Counted from the first letter of the stretch, positions 49,230 to 59,301 are shown. The stretch: 64,000 bases of DNA from Anaerolineales bacterium (GCA_020634885.1 JACKAW010000007.1:62001-126000), one strand, 5' to 3'. The notes: generated from the sequence alone by a model not told the origin. Translations and numbers: made by a program.

Positions 49230-51688
49230 TATGGCGCTTGGTAAATAACAGTACTCCCCTGTTGAAAGACCGGTGTGAGGCGCAGCATGAATTTTTCTTC
49301 GTTCACGGGCAGGGTGAAGCGCTCCTGATTACCGATGACGATATAACGAATGTTATACAGATCAATGACCGCCTGCGCTTCTTCCCAACGGGTGGTGGTG
49401 TAAAGCGTTTTGATGTCTTCTTCGCGGGTTCCGTGCAGATGATAGCCGCCGCGCCATTGAGCTTCGTGACCGATCCAGCCCAGCACGGTGGGATAGCCGG
49501 TGTAGGTGGAAATGCGCCCATAATAACTGTACCCGCCGCCCACTGCTTCGGCGATAACGCCCTCGGGCTGAGTAAGCAAAAATTCGATGGCGGCGGCATC
49601 TTCAGGGTTTTCACGTTTGAGGCGGTTGAAATCGTTCAGGTCGAAACCGGCGGGCGGGTTGAAGTTATTGGTCTTGGTCAACACGCCGAAGACGGGGTAA
49701 AGCAAACCACAAAAGATAACAATGCCAGCCAGAACGCGAAAAGCGATGTTTGAAAATCCGCGCAGGGTTTGAAGTAGATACCCCACACCGAAAGCCGCAA
49801 CCAGGCTCCAGAGCATCCATGCCTGGTAGTAGAACTTGAACACGGTATTAATGCGGTAGCCGAACTGGTCACGCAAAAAGACAAACTCGGGGGCGAGGAC
49901 GAGGAGTGAGCCGAGGACAGCGAGAAGAAAAACAAATGTGGAATGCGGAATGAGGAATGATGAATTTTGTTTTTCCTCACTGCTTGCTTCTTGGCTTTGA
50001 TTGTTCCTGAATAAAAGGGCAAGCGCAGGAATTAAAACCGCCAGCAAGGTAATGAGACTGCCAATATTGTTCAAGCGGCGCAGGAAGGTGGCGGCGAGGT
50101 ATTGCAAGATGCTCATGTTATAGGACGCGAGAGTCGCATCAATGAAGGGACGGTCTGTGATGAGCCCAAGGATGCCGAAGATGAACATGAGCAGGAGCAG
50201 CGTCAGTGTGAGAGAAAGCCCGATGATGAATCCCAGCTTCCAGTTTGGGCGAGGCGGTTCTTTCATCCCGATGTAAAGTAAAAGGGAGAAGATCGGGATC
50301 AGCAGCGTGCCCCACATCACCCAGAGATGGGTTCCGCGTGTGATGTACATGAAGTTGGGAATGATGCCGCCCGCCTGCGAGGAGAAACCGAGGTAAAAGG
50401 GAAAATACGCCAGCAATGAAACGATGCCAAGCGGCAGGGCAAAGAGGACAAGGTCTTCGATGCGTGCCCAAGACCAGCCTTCTTCGTGGGCGCGCCAAAG
50501 GACGAAGGAGAAGACGATCAGCGCGGCGGCGATGAGGATGTCCCATGTGTTGAGGAAGGCAAGCCCACCCAGTACCAACGCAGTGAAGGCGAAGTGAGCG
50601 GGTGAAATATCCAACCGTGCGCCGAAGATGTTGAGTTTGCCGCGTGCGCCGCCAAGGAAAATATTGAACGCCACAGAAACGGCAAGCAAGCCAAAGGGAA
50701 TGGCAAGGACGTGCGGGTGCAGGTCGCCGAGCAGGAAGGAGAAGAAGGGGAATTCATCGATCACTTCTCGCGCCCCGCCAACAATGTCGTAATCTTGAAT
50801 GACGCGCGAAGCCCGCCACCACCAAAGATAACGATCTGGCATATAACCAAACGGTTCCATGGGCGGCTGGGAAAGTTCCTTCATATCGAACCATGTCCAG
50901 AATGCGCTGGTGTAGGCGCCGTTGGCATCTTTACTCCAGAACAAGCCGAGGCGGTGCAGCACTTCGAACACGGTTTCGAAATTGGAGACGAGCAGGAGGA
51001 AGAGCGGGGCGAAAAGCGCATTGACGATTGATGATTTTTGATCGTTGTATCCATCATCTGCGATCTGTCGCCCACGGTTTAAGAGGTTGTACACAATGCC
51101 AAAGGAGCCGATCGCGCCCAAGCCGAAGATGAGCGATGTCATCAGGTTGTGGGCAATGCTGGCGTTGATGTTAGCAAGCATGGCGAGCATGGCGGTAAGC
51201 ACATAGCCAAAGTAATAGTATGAAATGCTGTAGCCGGTCAGCCAGGCATCTTGCGGCGGGAAGGTTTCGGAGCGCAGAATGGAGTTAATGAACATCAACT
51301 CCATGGGTTTTTCGGTGCTGGCAAGCTCGGGGTTTGCCGAGCGGACAAAGGCAAGAAAGCCAAATGCGATTAGAAAAAGAAATTCGGCGGTGAGGATGAG
51401 CGACAGGTTCGATTTTATGAAATTTACGATCTCAGGTCTATGGTTTATGAAACTCCATAGGCTGAGTGCAATGAGTACGGCAAGCGCGAGGAGAATGCCG
51501 CCAAGGTCATTGCGGGAGAGTCCCAGCGAAGTGAACAACCAAAAGGCATAACCCCAAACCAGCAGTCCTACCGTCCGCGCGAGGGTGTAGCCACGGTCGG
51601 ACAAGGCGGGGAATAGATGATAGACCAGCGGAAAGGCAAGCCAGCCAAGAATGGTCAGAATAATGTACCAGGTTATGAATGCAGGCAT
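49229..51688 (-). CDS. Chlor_Arch_YYY (DUF2298) membrane protein
   Basis: An 819-residue protein with many transmembrane helices. The family signature is the aromatic run in GYSISYYYFGYVLTAMLAML (about residues 148-167), with EKPMELMFINSILRSETFPP before it. The C-terminus (after about 700) is a soluble globular part with RWEEAQAVIDLYNIRYIVIG, shared with the giant YYY protein. Residues near 570-585 are encoded by CATTCC-type oligo repeats. Start overlaps the DUF952 stop (TAATG). Probably a GT-C-type enzyme of surface glycan synthesis; not biochemically defined. Confidence 0.88.
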   Translation of the reverse strand: MPAFITWYIILTILGWLAFPLVYHLFPALSDRGYTLARTVGLLVWGYAFWLFTSLGLSRNDLGGILLALAVLIALSLWSFINHRPEIVNFIKSNLSLILTAEFLFLIAFGFLAFVRSANPELASTEKPMELMFINSILRSETFPPQDAWLTGYSISYYYFGYVLTAMLAMLANINASIAHNLMTSLIFGLGAIGSFGIVYNLLNRGRQIADDGYNDQKSSIVNALFAPLFLLLVSNFETVFEVLHRLGLFWSKDANGAYTSAFWTWFDMKELSQPPMEPFGYMPDRYLWWWRASRVIQDYDIVGGAREVIDEFPFFSFLLGDLHPHVLAIPFGLLAVSVAFNIFLGGARGKLNIFGARLDISPAHFAFTALVLGGLAFLNTWDILIAAALIVFSFVLWRAHEEGWSWARIEDLVLFALPLGIVSLLAYFPFYLGFSSQAGGIIPNFMYITRGTHLWVMWGTLLIPIFSLLLYIGMKEPPRPNWKLGFIIGLSLTLTLLLLMFIFGILGLITDRPFIDATLASYNMSILQYLAATFLRRLNNIGSLITLLAVLIPALALLFRNNQSQEASSEEKQNSSFLIPHSTFVFLLAVLGSLLVLAPEFVFLRDQFGYRINTVFKFYYQAWMLWSLVAAFGVGYLLQTLRGFSNIAFRVLAGIVIFCGLLYPVFGVLTKTNNFNPPAGFDLNDFNRLKRENPEDAAAIEFLLTQPEGVIAEAVGGGYSYYGRISTYTGYPTVLGWIGHEAQWRGGYHLHGTREEDIKTLYTTTRWEEAQAVIDLYNIRYIVIGNQERFTLPVNEEKFMLRLTPVFQQGSTVIYQAP

Positions 51689-52044
51689 TAGAGATTCGGG
51701 AGGGTGAAGGTTCCGGTTGTAGAGTCAGGCTGAAAGTCCAGCACGGAGGCGACTGCATCAAGATTGAGTGGACCGTAGAGATGGGGGAATTTATCGGCTT
51801 CAGAGATGTTATCTGCGGGCGGACCGGCGGGCGGCTCCCACTTAAGCTCGGGCTTGAGCTTGCCTTCATCGACCACCAGCAAGACCAGGTCGGTGCGTCC
51901 GCGATAGAAAGCGTTGGCAACGTGCAACGCCTGCTTCTCGGTTGAGAAGTGGATGAAGCCTTCGGTGGCAATGCTCGGCGCGGTGTACTCACCTTTTGCC
52001 TGCGCATCTGTCCAATCTTGTTTGGAAGTGATATGGAGAATCAT
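51688..52044 (-). CDS. DUF952 family protein
   Basis: A 118-residue soluble protein of the DUF952 family (ILHITSKQDWTDAQAKGEY, GFIHFSTEKQALHVANAFY, KFPHLYGPLNLDAV). AGGA lies eight bases before the ATG. The end overlaps the next gene by one base, so the two are coupled. The family has an ADP-ribosyltransferase-like fold; activity unknown. Its place inside the glycan cluster is unexplained. Confidence 0.85.
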   Translation of the reverse strand: MILHITSKQDWTDAQAKGEYTAPSIATEGFIHFSTEKQALHVANAFYRGRTDLVLLVVDEGKLKPELKWEPPAGPPADNISEADKFPHLYGPLNLDAVASVLDFQPDSTTGTFTLPNL

Positions 52045-52112
52045 GGGCGAGTCCTTTCAAAGAACCATTTCTAATTACCATCTGTAATCAGGAAATGGTA
52101 AATGGTAATTAA
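52045..52112. repeat. low-complexity AATTACCATTT-type repeats
   Basis: CTAATTACCATCTGTAATCA and GGAAATGGTAAATGGTAATT, near-complementary arms in the gap between DUF952 and the giant YYY gene. Same style as repeats inside coding regions here. Confidence 0.5.
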
Positions 52113-55100
52113 TTACGGTTTGACCTTGTAAATGGTCGTGTTCGCATCCTGATAAACGGCATCCCAGTATTCGCCTTCATACACTTCAAATTTGGCAAAA
52201 CCATCCGGCGAATCGAGAACAACGGGGTAGACATTGCGTTCCAATTGTCCGACGACAATATATTTCACGTCATATTTTTTCAAAAAGTCCAGCGCAACTT
52301 GCACATCATCAGATGTGTAGAACATGCCGATCTCATCCACGCGTTCCTGCACCTGCGGCGCAAAGACCCCGCGCTGCTGGCGCTGATGCCAGTTCCAGCC
52401 GACCACGCCAGGCAGACCGGTGTAAATGGTGAAGCGCGTACACCAGCGGTACTCGGTACATTTGGCTTCCACGATCACAGGCGAGCCTTCCACATTATCC
52501 TGCATCCAGCGGATGGCGTTGTAGTCTTCGACCAATTTCATGGTCTGCCCATCCCAAAGCTCGGAATGCGCCATGTATTCCATTGCATCGAGAGAATGCG
52601 GCGCGGCGGGGTTCAAGCGGTCACTGACCTTATCTGTAGAGGCGGTGAGGGTGAACAGGAACGCGCCCATTAAGAGAATGTAAAATCCGCTCTGATAGGT
52701 GAGCCGCCATTTCAATCTCCATTGACTGAAGGCAGGCAATAGCCAGCCAAACGCCGCCGCCGCGCTGACAGCGAACATCATCCACGCTTGCAGGTACAGT
52801 TTGAAGATGGTGTTCATGCGTCCGATATCGCCGACAAGAGCGGTGAATTCGACTGCAATGGTGATGGTGAGAGCCGTGCCAATGAGGAAGAGCACAAACC
52901 GTTTTTCATCGGGCTGGTCAGGGCGCAGGAGAAGAGCCGCCGCCCAAAACGCAAGCGGAAGCGCCAGGAAACCAACCGTCGCTTTTTCAACGGCGAAGAA
53001 GACGAGCAGGGCAATGAATGCCGCAATGACTATTTCAAACAAGATCACATGTGGACGCAAGCGGCTCAAATGTGAGACCGGGGTTGCTGCCATCCATTCG
53101 CGGGTTTCCCAGATCATCCATGCCGTAATGATGAAGAGGAAGAAGCCCCATTGCGTGAAATAGGATGAGAACGGAGTCCGCGAACCCTGCCAGAAAGCAA
53201 CCGAGTTATACGCCTGCCCAAACCAATGCGAGAACGGCAAATAAAAAAGTGAGCCAAGCACATACAACGTTCCCGCCGCACCAATGGCAAGCAAAGCCTT
53301 GCCTGCCCAATCCGGCAGGTTGAAGCGCCCATGCCACTCAAAATATCGAACCAACGTATAAGCCACGGCGATTGCCGCAAGCAGATAATAGGTGTACAGA
53401 TCCCAGGTGTTGGTCGGTTTCAAGGCGCCGATGAACAATGCGCCAATGCCAAACGAAGCAACCCATTCACCGCGCGTCAACTTTCCACCCGAACGGACGA
53501 ACGCCAACGCCCACGCAATGATGAACAACGCCAGCGGCATCACCAGCATGTGCGCGTGCATATCGCTGTAAAGGAATGTGAACAGCGGAAATTCCGTGAT
53601 CTCATTACCGGGTCCCGCCGGAATGACGCGGCTGGGGAACCAATACCAGTCACCGCGCCCAATAGGCAGGAGCACATCCTGGGTAATCATTTTCCAAACT
53701 CCCTGCAACGCCCAAGACCAACGTTGAAAGAAGCCCGCATCCACAGGAATTGTTCCCTCCGGCGCAGCGATCCGCTGAAAGGCATTGAAGATCAACTGAA
53801 CGGTGCCAAGATTGCCAAGGAAGATGGTTAATAGTGAAGCCGCCAGACCGGTAATAAGCGGAAAGTGGAAAGTGGGAAGTGAAGTATCCTTTCTAGTTTC
53901 TACAACCCCATACCCAACCGCAAACGCACCCAATGCCACCAACGCAAACCATGTGGGCAAAATAAAGTTGTACGCGATCGAAGGCACAATCCCAAGCAGT
54001 TTCACAGGTGTGCCTGCCAGCACAAAACCGTAATAATAATAGTTGATATACCCGCCCGCAAACCACGGGTCATACGGCGGGAAACTCGTGCTCTTCAACA
54101 CCGCATTGAAATACGAAAAATCCATCGGGCGCTCGCCGCCTTTGGACGGATGCCACATATCGGGGTTACCCAAACGAATGAGCAAGTCAATGAGGAAGAA
54201 GGAGAGGAAGACGATCTCCACCATCACAAAGAATTGACGATGGCGAGTCCAATCTTCGGCGAACTCCTCGCGGCGCTTCAACCACAAACCGACGCCTGTC
54301 ACTACAACCAAGCCGAGTGCCACGCCGATACTGAGCCGCGTGTACGGCACACCCACCGAACCGCCCATCCATGCCAGCCAAGCCAAAACCACCAAGCCCA
54401 CGATCCTGCCGAGGGCGTAGGAATACTGCTTCAAGCCGGGCAATGCCAAACGCGCAATCGGGTAGGCAAACAAGCCCAGCACAAAGATGAAGAGATACCA
54501 AATCAGCAACCCCAGCCATGGATATTTATTCTGCGCCCAATCGTAGTTGAACAAGTCCGACCAGGTGCCGCCTGCACGTTGACTCGCCCAACGGGTAGCG
54601 GGCAGCATAAGGGTTTTGAAATCGTTGAATTGTGTGGGGGTAAGCTGCACAGCCATGGAAAGGTCTACAGAACTGAGCGAGGCGCGGAGTTTTTCCGCAT
54701 CAAAGGCATCGGTCTTTTTGAAGATCAACACCTTGGGGTGATCGTAAAAAGTGAAGGCTTCTTCAGCCGCCTGGTCGTTGATGACGATCTTCCCCAGGGT
54801 AGGGTACGACTCAAAAACGGCAACCAGATCGAAACCCAGCCTGCCTTCATAATCTCCGGGCTGGGCAAGGCGATAACACTCACTGACCGCCTGTGTATCT
54901 GGACAGCCAATGAGTTCACGGTAGTAAAAAGTGGTCAACGGGTAACGCTCTGGCAGGCGTGTGATCTGCCCGTACTGGTGATTGGTGGGGATGACAATGT
55001 AATCTGCATTGGAAAGTACGTTGATGTAGCGTTCCAACTTATTGAAATCTTCCACCCAATACACTTGCAGAACAAGGTCATCATTACTATACAAGCCGCC

Positions 55101-57014
55101 ATACGGGTCGTAACCATCAATGCGGAAGGGTAAGCCCCAGTCGTAATCGGTTTCGTTGGCAATGGCAGAACCTTCGATATGGAGCGTCTGCCCAAGAGTT
55201 TCAATACGCAGGGTATAGGCTTCTGTAGAAGAGAGTGGAATGACCGTATCGAAGGTAAAGGTCAACGGCACGCCGCGCGGATTATCCGTCTGCGTAGTAT
55301 CAAGCATGGTGGAAGCACGCCCCAGCATCAGGTCTGGTTGAGAGGCGGGGGTGAGCGTCAGCACAACCGGTGCGGGGATTTCAGCATCGTCCCGGGCATA
55401 TGCAATCTTGATTTCCGTCAACATGCCGTCTTTTTCAGGGATGAATGAAAGAGAGGAGGGCAACCCTGCCGGAATGGGAAGTTTGGGAACTGTTGAAATC
55501 GGCTGGTCGTATGTGCCCGAAGTGGTTTCGATGGAAAGATTGAGCGAAGCGGGCACGTTTTGGAATATCCAACGTGAGGCTGCCATGCGGGTTTCATCGC
55601 GGGTGTAAATGCTTTGGAAGGCGAACGCCCAGATGGCAGTGAGGGCAAGGACAACCGCTCCAAGTACGGGGAGGGCGTAATTAAAAATTTTGAATTTTGA
55701 ATGCGTTGCGTGAATTCTGAATTCGAATACCACCCATGCCGCCATCATGGCAAGCAATGGATAAACCGGCAATTGATAACGCATGGTGGGGTTGAATTGC
55801 AACGATTGCCAAATGAAGTAGAACGCCGTCCACCCCCAAAGCAAAAGGTGGCGATACTCTCCTTTGAGGATGCGCCAACCCATCAACAGGAAGCCCGTCC
55901 ACGCGAGAATGCCAAGCGGAAGACCCAGCCCCCATACGGTGAGGTTTTCAAATGAATATAAATGGGTGCGCTTTGCCCATTGCAAATTCCACGGCAGGTC
56001 GGCTTTGCCGGTAGCTTGTGTGCGCTGTTCGGCAATGCCTTTTATCCATTGTTCACTAAGCATGATGCCGTCAAAAGCGTAGGGCTGGAAGAGGCGGAAG
56101 GAGATGATGGTGGCAATTCCACCGGCGACGAGAAAGAGTAAAACTTGCGCCAAGTAAGTGGTTGATAGTTGATGGTTGGTGGTTGACAGTTTCTTGCGGT
56201 CGTAGATCAGCCAGCGGATGAAGAACGCCAGCGGTAGGACGAATGCCATGACCGCTGCGTTGATCTTGGATGCCATTGCCATACCCAACGCAAAACCGAA
56301 GCCGATGGAGAGCCAGGTGAGGGGATGTTTTAGAAATGCAGAATGTAGAATGAAAAATGCAGAATGCGGGGTTTCCTCGTTGGTTGTTTCTTTTTCCTCA
56401 TAACTAATATTCTCCCTGCCCCATTCCAAAATGCCGACGGCAAAAAGAAGGGCAAGAAAGAGAAATGTATTAACGAACAAGTCTACAGTGAAGAAGTGGG
56501 ATTGCTGGATCTGCATCACTGCAAGCGATGAGAACGCGGCGGCAAGTACACCGACCTTACGCCCATATAAACGAGATACCAGTAAGTACAGGAAGAAGAT
56601 GGCGAACAGGTCTGCAATGGCAGACATTTGCCGAGCGAAGAACTTGGATGCGCCGATATTGTCATTGCCGGTGGCTTCCATCAAAGCCCGGGTGACGGTT
56701 AATGGAAGGTTGCCATAAACGTAGAAACCATATCCGCGATTGAAGGGGTTGAGCGTGGATTTGGCGCCGTTGAGATATTCGCCAAGGTTCATCCAACGGA
56801 GATTTTCCGGCGAGCAGGATTCCACGGGCGCGCCCACGGGTTCATCACACACATGTGCGCGCAGGTTATCTAACACGCCGGTTAGAAAAAGTTCATCGGG
56901 ATGCTGGTGATAGCCCTCTCCCCATTGATTGCCGCTGAGTCGCAAATACCCCGCCATAAGCAGGATGAATACGAATAAAATGTCATAAAGCCACGAGTGT
57001 TTTGAGTTGTTCAT
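52113..57014 (-). CDS. giant GT39/PMT-like and Chlor_Arch_YYY fusion membrane protein
   Basis: A 1633-residue protein. The N-terminal half looks like a GT-C mannosyltransferase: EGYHQHPDELFLTG with the acidic loop residues near residue 50, and PLTVTRALMEATG. After an extracytoplasmic beta-rich part (about 470-850) comes a full YYY domain from about 870, with FAGGYINYYYYGFVLAGTPV and EFPLFTFLYSDMHAHMLVMP. It ends with a soluble KYDVKYIVVGQLE block similar to the smaller YYY protein. Several loops are encoded by oligo repeats. Start 57014 (MNNSKHSW) is preferred over 57062, which lies in a palindrome. Likely glycan assembly. Confidence 0.85.
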   Translation of the reverse strand: MNNSKHSWLYDILFVFILLMAGYLRLSGNQWGEGYHQHPDELFLTGVLDNLRAHVCDEPVGAPVESCSPENLRWMNLGEYLNGAKSTLNPFNRGYGFYVYGNLPLTVTRALMEATGNDNIGASKFFARQMSAIADLFAIFFLYLLVSRLYGRKVGVLAAAFSSLAVMQIQQSHFFTVDLFVNTFLFLALLFAVGILEWGRENISYEEKETTNEETPHSAFFILHSAFLKHPLTWLSIGFGFALGMAMASKINAAVMAFVLPLAFFIRWLIYDRKKLSTTNHQLSTTYLAQVLLFLVAGGIATIISFRLFQPYAFDGIMLSEQWIKGIAEQRTQATGKADLPWNLQWAKRTHLYSFENLTVWGLGLPLGILAWTGFLLMGWRILKGEYRHLLLWGWTAFYFIWQSLQFNPTMRYQLPVYPLLAMMAAWVVFEFRIHATHSKFKIFNYALPVLGAVVLALTAIWAFAFQSIYTRDETRMAASRWIFQNVPASLNLSIETTSGTYDQPISTVPKLPIPAGLPSSLSFIPEKDGMLTEIKIAYARDDAEIPAPVVLTLTPASQPDLMLGRASTMLDTTQTDNPRGVPLTFTFDTVIPLSSTEAYTLRIETLGQTLHIEGSAIANETDYDWGLPFRIDGYDPYGGLYSNDDLVLQVYWVEDFNKLERYINVLSNADYIVIPTNHQYGQITRLPERYPLTTFYYRELIGCPDTQAVSECYRLAQPGDYEGRLGFDLVAVFESYPTLGKIVINDQAAEEAFTFYDHPKVLIFKKTDAFDAEKLRASLSSVDLSMAVQLTPTQFNDFKTLMLPATRWASQRAGGTWSDLFNYDWAQNKYPWLGLLIWYLFIFVLGLFAYPIARLALPGLKQYSYALGRIVGLVVLAWLAWMGGSVGVPYTRLSIGVALGLVVVTGVGLWLKRREEFAEDWTRHRQFFVMVEIVFLSFFLIDLLIRLGNPDMWHPSKGGERPMDFSYFNAVLKSTSFPPYDPWFAGGYINYYYYGFVLAGTPVKLLGIVPSIAYNFILPTWFALVALGAFAVGYGVVETRKDTSLPTFHFPLITGLAASLLTIFLGNLGTVQLIFNAFQRIAAPEGTIPVDAGFFQRWSWALQGVWKMITQDVLLPIGRGDWYWFPSRVIPAGPGNEITEFPLFTFLYSDMHAHMLVMPLALFIIAWALAFVRSGGKLTRGEWVASFGIGALFIGALKPTNTWDLYTYYLLAAIAVAYTLVRYFEWHGRFNLPDWAGKALLAIGAAGTLYVLGSLFYLPFSHWFGQAYNSVAFWQGSRTPFSSYFTQWGFFLFIITAWMIWETREWMAATPVSHLSRLRPHVILFEIVIAAFIALLVFFAVEKATVGFLALPLAFWAAALLLRPDQPDEKRFVLFLIGTALTITIAVEFTALVGDIGRMNTIFKLYLQAWMMFAVSAAAAFGWLLPAFSQWRLKWRLTYQSGFYILLMGAFLFTLTASTDKVSDRLNPAAPHSLDAMEYMAHSELWDGQTMKLVEDYNAIRWMQDNVEGSPVIVEAKCTEYRWCTRFTIYTGLPGVVGWNWHQRQQRGVFAPQVQERVDEIGMFYTSDDVQVALDFLKKYDVKYIVVGQLERNVYPVVLDSPDGFAKFEVYEGEYWDAVYQDANTTIYKVKP

Positions 57015-57033
57015 ATTATTTGGTAAATTGTAG

Positions 57034-57089
57034 GGCGGGTTTCCAACCCGCCACGAATTCAATCGAATGCGTCAGGCTTAAAGCCTGAC
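57034..57089. repeat. two REP-like palindromes
   Basis: GGCGGGTT-TCC-AACCCGCC (57034-57052) and GTCAGGCT-TAA-AGCCTGAC (57071-57089). The second has the same TAA loop in a GC-TAA-GC-like core as the RAYT REPs. Confidence 0.75.
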
Positions 57090-57100
57090 CTGCATATCGT

Positions 57101-59221
57101 TTACTGCTCCACCAGGAATATATAAAAATCCTTACCAGGGAATTCTGAAGTATAGCGGGTCACTTCTCCATTCGGGTAGAGTTCTTTGAGAATATTCTCA
57201 GTTTCGGTATCTGCATTCCAATAAATAAACATTTTCGGCGCAGGGTAGGCAAGGCTGTCGGATAACTGGTATGACCACATGGCAAAATTACGATTCGGAA
57301 TTCCCGCCCACACCCCGGGCAAACGTGTATCTACCCAGAATGGGAAGGGCACAATCCAAACCGTATCTGTTTGTCCGTATTCTTTTTCAAAGTAAATAAT
57401 AACCTCTCCCATTTCAGAGGTATTCCAGCTTGACGCTTTAAATGCCTCGCCAAATTGATTAAAGACCAGGTCATAATTGGAATAACCGATGCCAGCAAAC
57501 AGAACAACTACCATGCTGTATGCAATGACCTTGCGCTTCAACTCGGACCCAAAGCTAACTACCAGCCCATCGAGCGCCAGGGCGGCGATGATGAACACCA
57601 CCACCGAAGCCCCGCCCGCCCGATTCAACGCCGGATTCTCACCCGGGAATGCCAGCGACAATACCGAAGGCTGGATCAACACTGGAACAGAAACCAGCAG
57701 GAACAGGTCTCGCCAATCTTTCTGGCGAATATATCTCACAATCAGAAGCAACACCCCAAGCAGGAATAACGCCGCAGAGATAAGATCCAATGCAGGACGA
57801 TTTAAAACCGAATGGGTTTGAATATCGCCATCGTCCCAGTTGAACATTAGCAAGCCTTTATACATGTTTGAGAGGAATATCTGCCAGGCAGGTCCAGGCA
57901 GCGCCATCTCAACGCTGCTCAAGCGGGTAAAGGCACGATACCCAAACTTATCTGGGTGTCCGATCCAATAACGCAGCAACGGCGAAAAGACAAAGACCGA
58001 AACAATGACGATCAGTAACAGCCAGAATATCGCCTGCTGTCTGCTCTCGGTAGATTTTGCGTGCATGATGTAAATGCCAAAAGCGATCACCACCAAAATA
58101 GGCACAATGCGGAAGGGACTGTACCCATGCAAGCCCAAACCGAGAAAAATACCAGCGAGGATCAGGTCGTTACGGCTTTGAGTCCGCAAGCCGCGGATTA
58201 GGAAAAGAAGCGTCGGTGCGACAAAGAGCGGATACAGCGGAAAGCGCAATCCGATCCGCGAAATGATATTGGGCCAGCTTGCCACGCCAAAAAGAAAAAG
58301 CGCGAAGAGCGCCACCCGTTCGTTCCCCACTTCCTTGCCGAGCATATAAACAAATGGGACGGTGAAGATACCGAGCAGCGCTGTACCTAGTTTCAAGCTC
58401 ATGAACGACAAGCCTGTGCCAAAGATAAAATCAACGAGCAGAGTCCAATACATTTGGATGGCTTCGCGCCCCGTATTACGCTCAAAAAAGATATATGTTT
58501 CTCCCTGTGTAATATCGTACACATCAAGAATTTTTTCAGCATGGTCGCTGAATGGTTCGATGGGAACTTCCACCAATTGCGTGAGGCGGAAGAAAACAAC
58601 CAGCCCAAACGCTGCTGATACAAGAACAAACCATACCCAGCGATTTTTTATCCGTTCTTCTTTTATCTTGGGCGCGGGAACCCAAAAACTATAGACAAGC
58701 AACATCAACGACACAAGCCAGAACGCAACATTCAACCATGTGAACATACCATCGCCGAACAATACGAAAGCGATCAAACCAGTGAAGAGTGCAAACCCAA
58801 GCGGAACAAGGCGCATGGTCAGCGGGTCTTGTCCGCGCCAGGCAACAGGCAAGGCAGGAAGCCGCCATTCGTTCGAAAGGTACGACCAGACCGCCACGCC
58901 AAATGCGGCAAGATAGATCGCCACCGAAATTATGCCAAGCCGCAACGGAGGTTCAACCAGCGCCTGAGCAAGCAAGGCAAGCAAAAATGCCAACACCGCT
59001 CGAAAGGGAAACATATCAGAACGCATCGGTTCTTCTGCCTGCTCCACAGCAACAGGCTGCGCCGCTTCGTACGCCAACGCCTGATTCAATTCTTCACGGC
59101 GGCGCGCATCCCAGATCGAACGAATAAAATTAAAGAAAGAACGCCAATCCTTTGTAACGGATTTATAAAGATCCAGGACAGTGGGTTCTTTTTCGGAGGG
59201 CTGATTGGTATCTTGTTCCAT
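57101..59221 (-). CDS. glycosyltransferase family 39-like membrane protein
   Basis: A 706-residue polytopic protein with a soluble N-terminus (about 70 residues) and about 12-14 helices. GT39/PMT_2 features are PIEPFSDHAEKILDVYDI (first-loop Asp, about residue 227), ERNTGREAIQMYWTLLVDF and ISRIGLRFPLYPLFVAPTL (outer loop). The C-terminus carries a periplasmic-like domain. Such enzymes transfer sugars from lipid carriers. It follows two methyltransferases in the glycan cluster. Confidence 0.82.
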   Translation of the reverse strand: MEQDTNQPSEKEPTVLDLYKSVTKDWRSFFNFIRSIWDARRREELNQALAYEAAQPVAVEQAEEPMRSDMFPFRAVLAFLLALLAQALVEPPLRLGIISVAIYLAAFGVAVWSYLSNEWRLPALPVAWRGQDPLTMRLVPLGFALFTGLIAFVLFGDGMFTWLNVAFWLVSLMLLVYSFWVPAPKIKEERIKNRWVWFVLVSAAFGLVVFFRLTQLVEVPIEPFSDHAEKILDVYDITQGETYIFFERNTGREAIQMYWTLLVDFIFGTGLSFMSLKLGTALLGIFTVPFVYMLGKEVGNERVALFALFLFGVASWPNIISRIGLRFPLYPLFVAPTLLFLIRGLRTQSRNDLILAGIFLGLGLHGYSPFRIVPILVVIAFGIYIMHAKSTESRQQAIFWLLLIVIVSVFVFSPLLRYWIGHPDKFGYRAFTRLSSVEMALPGPAWQIFLSNMYKGLLMFNWDDGDIQTHSVLNRPALDLISAALFLLGVLLLIVRYIRQKDWRDLFLLVSVPVLIQPSVLSLAFPGENPALNRAGGASVVVFIIAALALDGLVVSFGSELKRKVIAYSMVVVLFAGIGYSNYDLVFNQFGEAFKASSWNTSEMGEVIIYFEKEYGQTDTVWIVPFPFWVDTRLPGVWAGIPNRNFAMWSYQLSDSLAYPAPKMFIYWNADTETENILKELYPNGEVTRYTSEFPGKDFYIFLVEQ

Positions 59222-59249
59222 TGGTTTCCAAATTATCTCATTTTACAAA

Positions 59250-59279
59250 TTACGGATTACGCGATTGCGTAATCCGTAA
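59250..59279. repeat. REP-like palindrome
   Basis: TTACGGATTACGC (59250-59262), loop GATT, GCGTAATCCGTAA; 13-bp stem between the methyltransferase and GT39 genes. Confidence 0.7.
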
Positions 59280-59301
59280 CAGGATTCTATACCATTTTTG
59301 G

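Noticed and set aside
54150..55133. 327-codon plus-strand open frame opposite the giant YYY protein
   Set aside because: Antisense to a strongly supported membrane protein; composition (many His, Gln, Arg) is typical of a shadow frame.
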